The position numbers were made by a program, and so were the translations under genes. DNA of 64,000 nt from Lachnospiraceae bacterium (GTDB taxonomy: Bacteria; Bacillota; Clostridia; Lachnospirales; Lachnospiraceae), in contig JAFLSY010000008.1 of NCBI GenBank assembly GCA_022510745.1, positions 102,035-166,034 on the forward strand, read 5' to 3'. Of this stretch, positions 62,657 through 64,000 are shown piece by piece (within the stretch, counting starts at the first letter, position 1; every line of letters starts with the position of its first letter). The notes below the pieces were generated by a model. That model was given only the letters and a program-made list of their open reading frames with translations. It searched no databases and was not told where the DNA came from.

Positions 62657-63192
62657 ATTGTATTTTCCGTGTGTAATTGCTCCTGCAAATACTTCTCAAT
62701 CGCTGCAGTATCTGTCAAATCGACGCAGGCATTTAGATTCCAATCAGCCAGCAGCAAAGGGGCAAGGCTGCCCAAAGCTGTGTATATCCTACGCACTGTA
62801 TCGGCATTTTCCGCTTTCACCCAGATCACTAGCCAAAGAGCGGTTACAAAGCCCTCTTCATTAGTTTCCCAAATTACCGCCAGCTCATTGGAAAACCCTC
62901 TTGCACAAGTAGCTTCACACTCCTCACGATAAGAGGAATATCCAGTCTCTACCCGATCAAAGGCGGGAAGAAACTCCAGCGCCGATGCAAACTGTTGGGA
63001 ACGCAGAGCTAATTCCCGCAGCGTATGCGGACCGTCTTTGCGCATATAAATGTCTGTATAAAACAGTCCCTCTTTATGCTCTTCAGCAAAAGCGTCTATA
63101 TCGTCCATTTCGCGCAGACAATATTCCTTTGCCGCCAAAGGAAGCACCTCGCACTGGCAGTAATCGTCCTCGTGAAAATATATCGTTCGCAT
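62653..63192 (-). CDS. Hypothetical protein, possible immunity protein
   Basis: A 179-residue soluble protein: MRTIYFHEDDYCQCEVLPLA, LREMDDIDAFAEEHKEGLFY, TDIYMRKDGPHTLRELALRS, then ATCARGFSNELAVIWETNEE. The alpha/beta look fits small immunity folds, but no family is recognised. Start at 63192 follows GGAGGAATTAA; it overlaps the next gene by 4 bases. Confidence 0.62.
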   Translation of the reverse strand: MRTIYFHEDDYCQCEVLPLAAKEYCLREMDDIDAFAEEHKEGLFYTDIYMRKDGPHTLRELALRSQQFASALEFLPAFDRVETGYSSYREECEATCARGFSNELAVIWETNEEGFVTALWLVIWVKAENADTVRRIYTALGSLAPLLLADWNLNACVDLTDTAAIEKYLQEQLHTENTI

Positions 63193-63242
63193 TTAATTCC
63201 TCCAACACAACATTATCTCTCTGTTTTTTCTTTTAAATCAAC

Positions 63243-64000
63243 TCATGCAATCCTCTCTACCACGCATTTTTGACACAGCGGATACTCCGCGATAAAATCT
63301 TGTATCGCTGCCGACATTTTCTCATAGCTCCCGCCGTAGAAGTACAGCGCAGTATTCTGCGGGCCTTCCCACCAACTATACAGGCGTCCGATCCCATCCA
63401 TGCGGGTTTCCAGTTGCTCGATGACATAGTTGATGTCACAGCTTTCGTAAACTTCTTTCGGCAAATCGGTTCCGTTCAGATAGAGCGCCATGCCCTCCAA
63501 ACGGCCTACCGGGCGCTCTGTTTTCTCCCCGTCCGATGCCGTCCACAGCAGTTTTGAGCCTGTGGGTATGCCCAGCGCTTCGAGGATCTTTTCCAGCTCC
63601 GCAATGGTTTCTTCGCTGCCGTCGTTCAAAGCCAGTTCAATGTCACAAGACTTCACCTCGCCGGAGGGAGAAGTCAGTGTTCCTCCACCGTCCACAAAGC
63701 CTATATCGGATTTGTCCAGCAGTTCGTCCAAAGCATCCTCCAAATCACCGCGGTGCATGGGTTGAAGCCGAGCATTCAAATTCAAGGTGATATAGAAAGA
63801 GGATTCATCACTGTCCGACGACCCTCTCATGTCATGCCTATCCTCGCACAACACAATAAACTGCACAGCTTTATGATCCTCCGGGTCAAGTTCACGGACA
63901 CGGCGAAAACAGGTCAACGCCTCTTCCGTTCTATCCAGATAGTACAGCGCATAACCAAGACGGAAATGCCAGCGGTCATCCTCCTGCCCTTCTTCCCGCA
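63243..64000 (-). CDS. TPR protein with a different C-terminal immunity-like domain (start beyond the window)
   Basis: The frame is open to the right edge and reads REEGQEDDRWHFRLGYALYY, LDRTEEALTCFRRVRELDPE, clearly paralogous to the TPR unit of the gene at 62006-62656. The C-terminal roughly 195 residues (FYITLNLNARLQPMHRGDLE, ALDELLDKSDIGFVDGGGTL, WWEGPQNTALYFYGGSYEKM) are unrelated to that gene's. An internal ATG or TTG near 63917 is not the true start. It shows that a common TPR head is joined to different tails in this locus. Confidence 0.75.
   Translation of the reverse strand, partial: REEGQEDDRWHFRLGYALYYLDRTEEALTCFRRVRELDPEDHKAVQFIVLCEDRHDMRGSSDSDESSFYITLNLNARLQPMHRGDLEDALDELLDKSDIGFVDGGGTLTSPSGEVKSCDIELALNDGSEETIAELEKILEALGIPTGSKLLWTASDGEKTERPVGRLEGMALYLNGTDLPKEVYESCDINYVIEQLETRMDGIGRLYSWWEGPQNTALYFYGGSYEKMSAAIQDFIAEYPLCQKCVVERIA

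Noticed and set aside
1..64000. CRISPR arrays, tRNA or rRNA genes, insertion sequences, prophage genes
   Set aside because: Looked for on both strands; no regular spacer repeats, no cloverleaf, no transposase or integrase motif was recognised.

Overview
The window reads as a chromosomal segment of a low-to-medium GC, Gram-positive Clostridia, most likely a Lachnospiraceae gut anaerobe. Supporting signs are the spore-former gene families (a SpoVB/MurJ-like flippase, a Spo0A-type DNA-binding protein, YtaF), a class A RNase P RNA, the syntenic block dgt-dnaG-rpoD-trmK-nif3-like, strong AGGAGG-type ribosome binding sites, and several families (DUF6320, SF0329, CmpB-like) that I associate mostly with Firmicutes. 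No rRNA, tRNA, CRISPR array, insertion sequence or phage gene was seen. Both ends cut genes: a flippase at the left and a TPR/immunity-like gene at the right.

Layout. 1-2.9 kb: flippase, glycogen synthase and a receiver-less Spo0A-like regulator with 0A boxes and a palindromic operator in its promoter. 2.9-7.9 kb: folate operon (folC-folE-HD hydrolase-folP-folBK) plus a DUF3592 membrane protein. 7.9-11 kb: small membrane and PH proteins, nitroreductase, pyrBI. 11-14.7 kb: a metal-homeostasis operon (His-rich CobW GTPase, second CobW-like GTPase, ZIP transporter, ylmH). 14.8-17.1 kb: lipoprotein and chemoreceptor. 17.3-22 kb: three overlapping genes built round a 1204-residue protein with four AAA modules; this is the best candidate for an undescribed machine. 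22.2-33.1 kb: rnpB, then a long minus-strand housekeeping run (LprI-like lipoprotein, GH3 glycosidase, nucleoside kinase, Nif3-like, trmK, rpoD, dnaG, dgt). 33.3-46.9 kb: purine permease, esterase, YtrA-type GntR/ABC operon, an AgrC-like kinase with an N-terminally truncated LytTR regulator, an XRE regulator broken by an in-frame stop, a DUF6320/acetyltransferase pair, purL.

46.9-55.9 kb: TetR operon, polysaccharide deacetylase, VTC-domain/DUF4956/Cthe_2159-like surface cluster, YkgJ-like protein, ytaF, Na+/alanine symporter. 55.9-59.1 kb: lipoprotein, FMN riboswitch with a ribU split by a one-base frameshift, and a membrane-anchored MerR regulator with a CPBP protease. 59.2-64 kb: a run of seven small minus-strand genes (SF0329 family, zinc-ribbon protein, HEAT-like protein, two TPR proteins with unrelated C-terminal domains, two unknowns), which looks like a polymorphic-toxin poly-immunity locus.

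Functionally the first 47 kb is mainly core metabolism and information processing (folate, pyrimidine, purine, glycogen, replication initiation, sigma factor). The two regions with most unknown content are 17.3-22 kb and 59.2-64 kb. Several regulators in 39-41 kb show decay. All family assignments come from reading motifs by eye; no database search was run.
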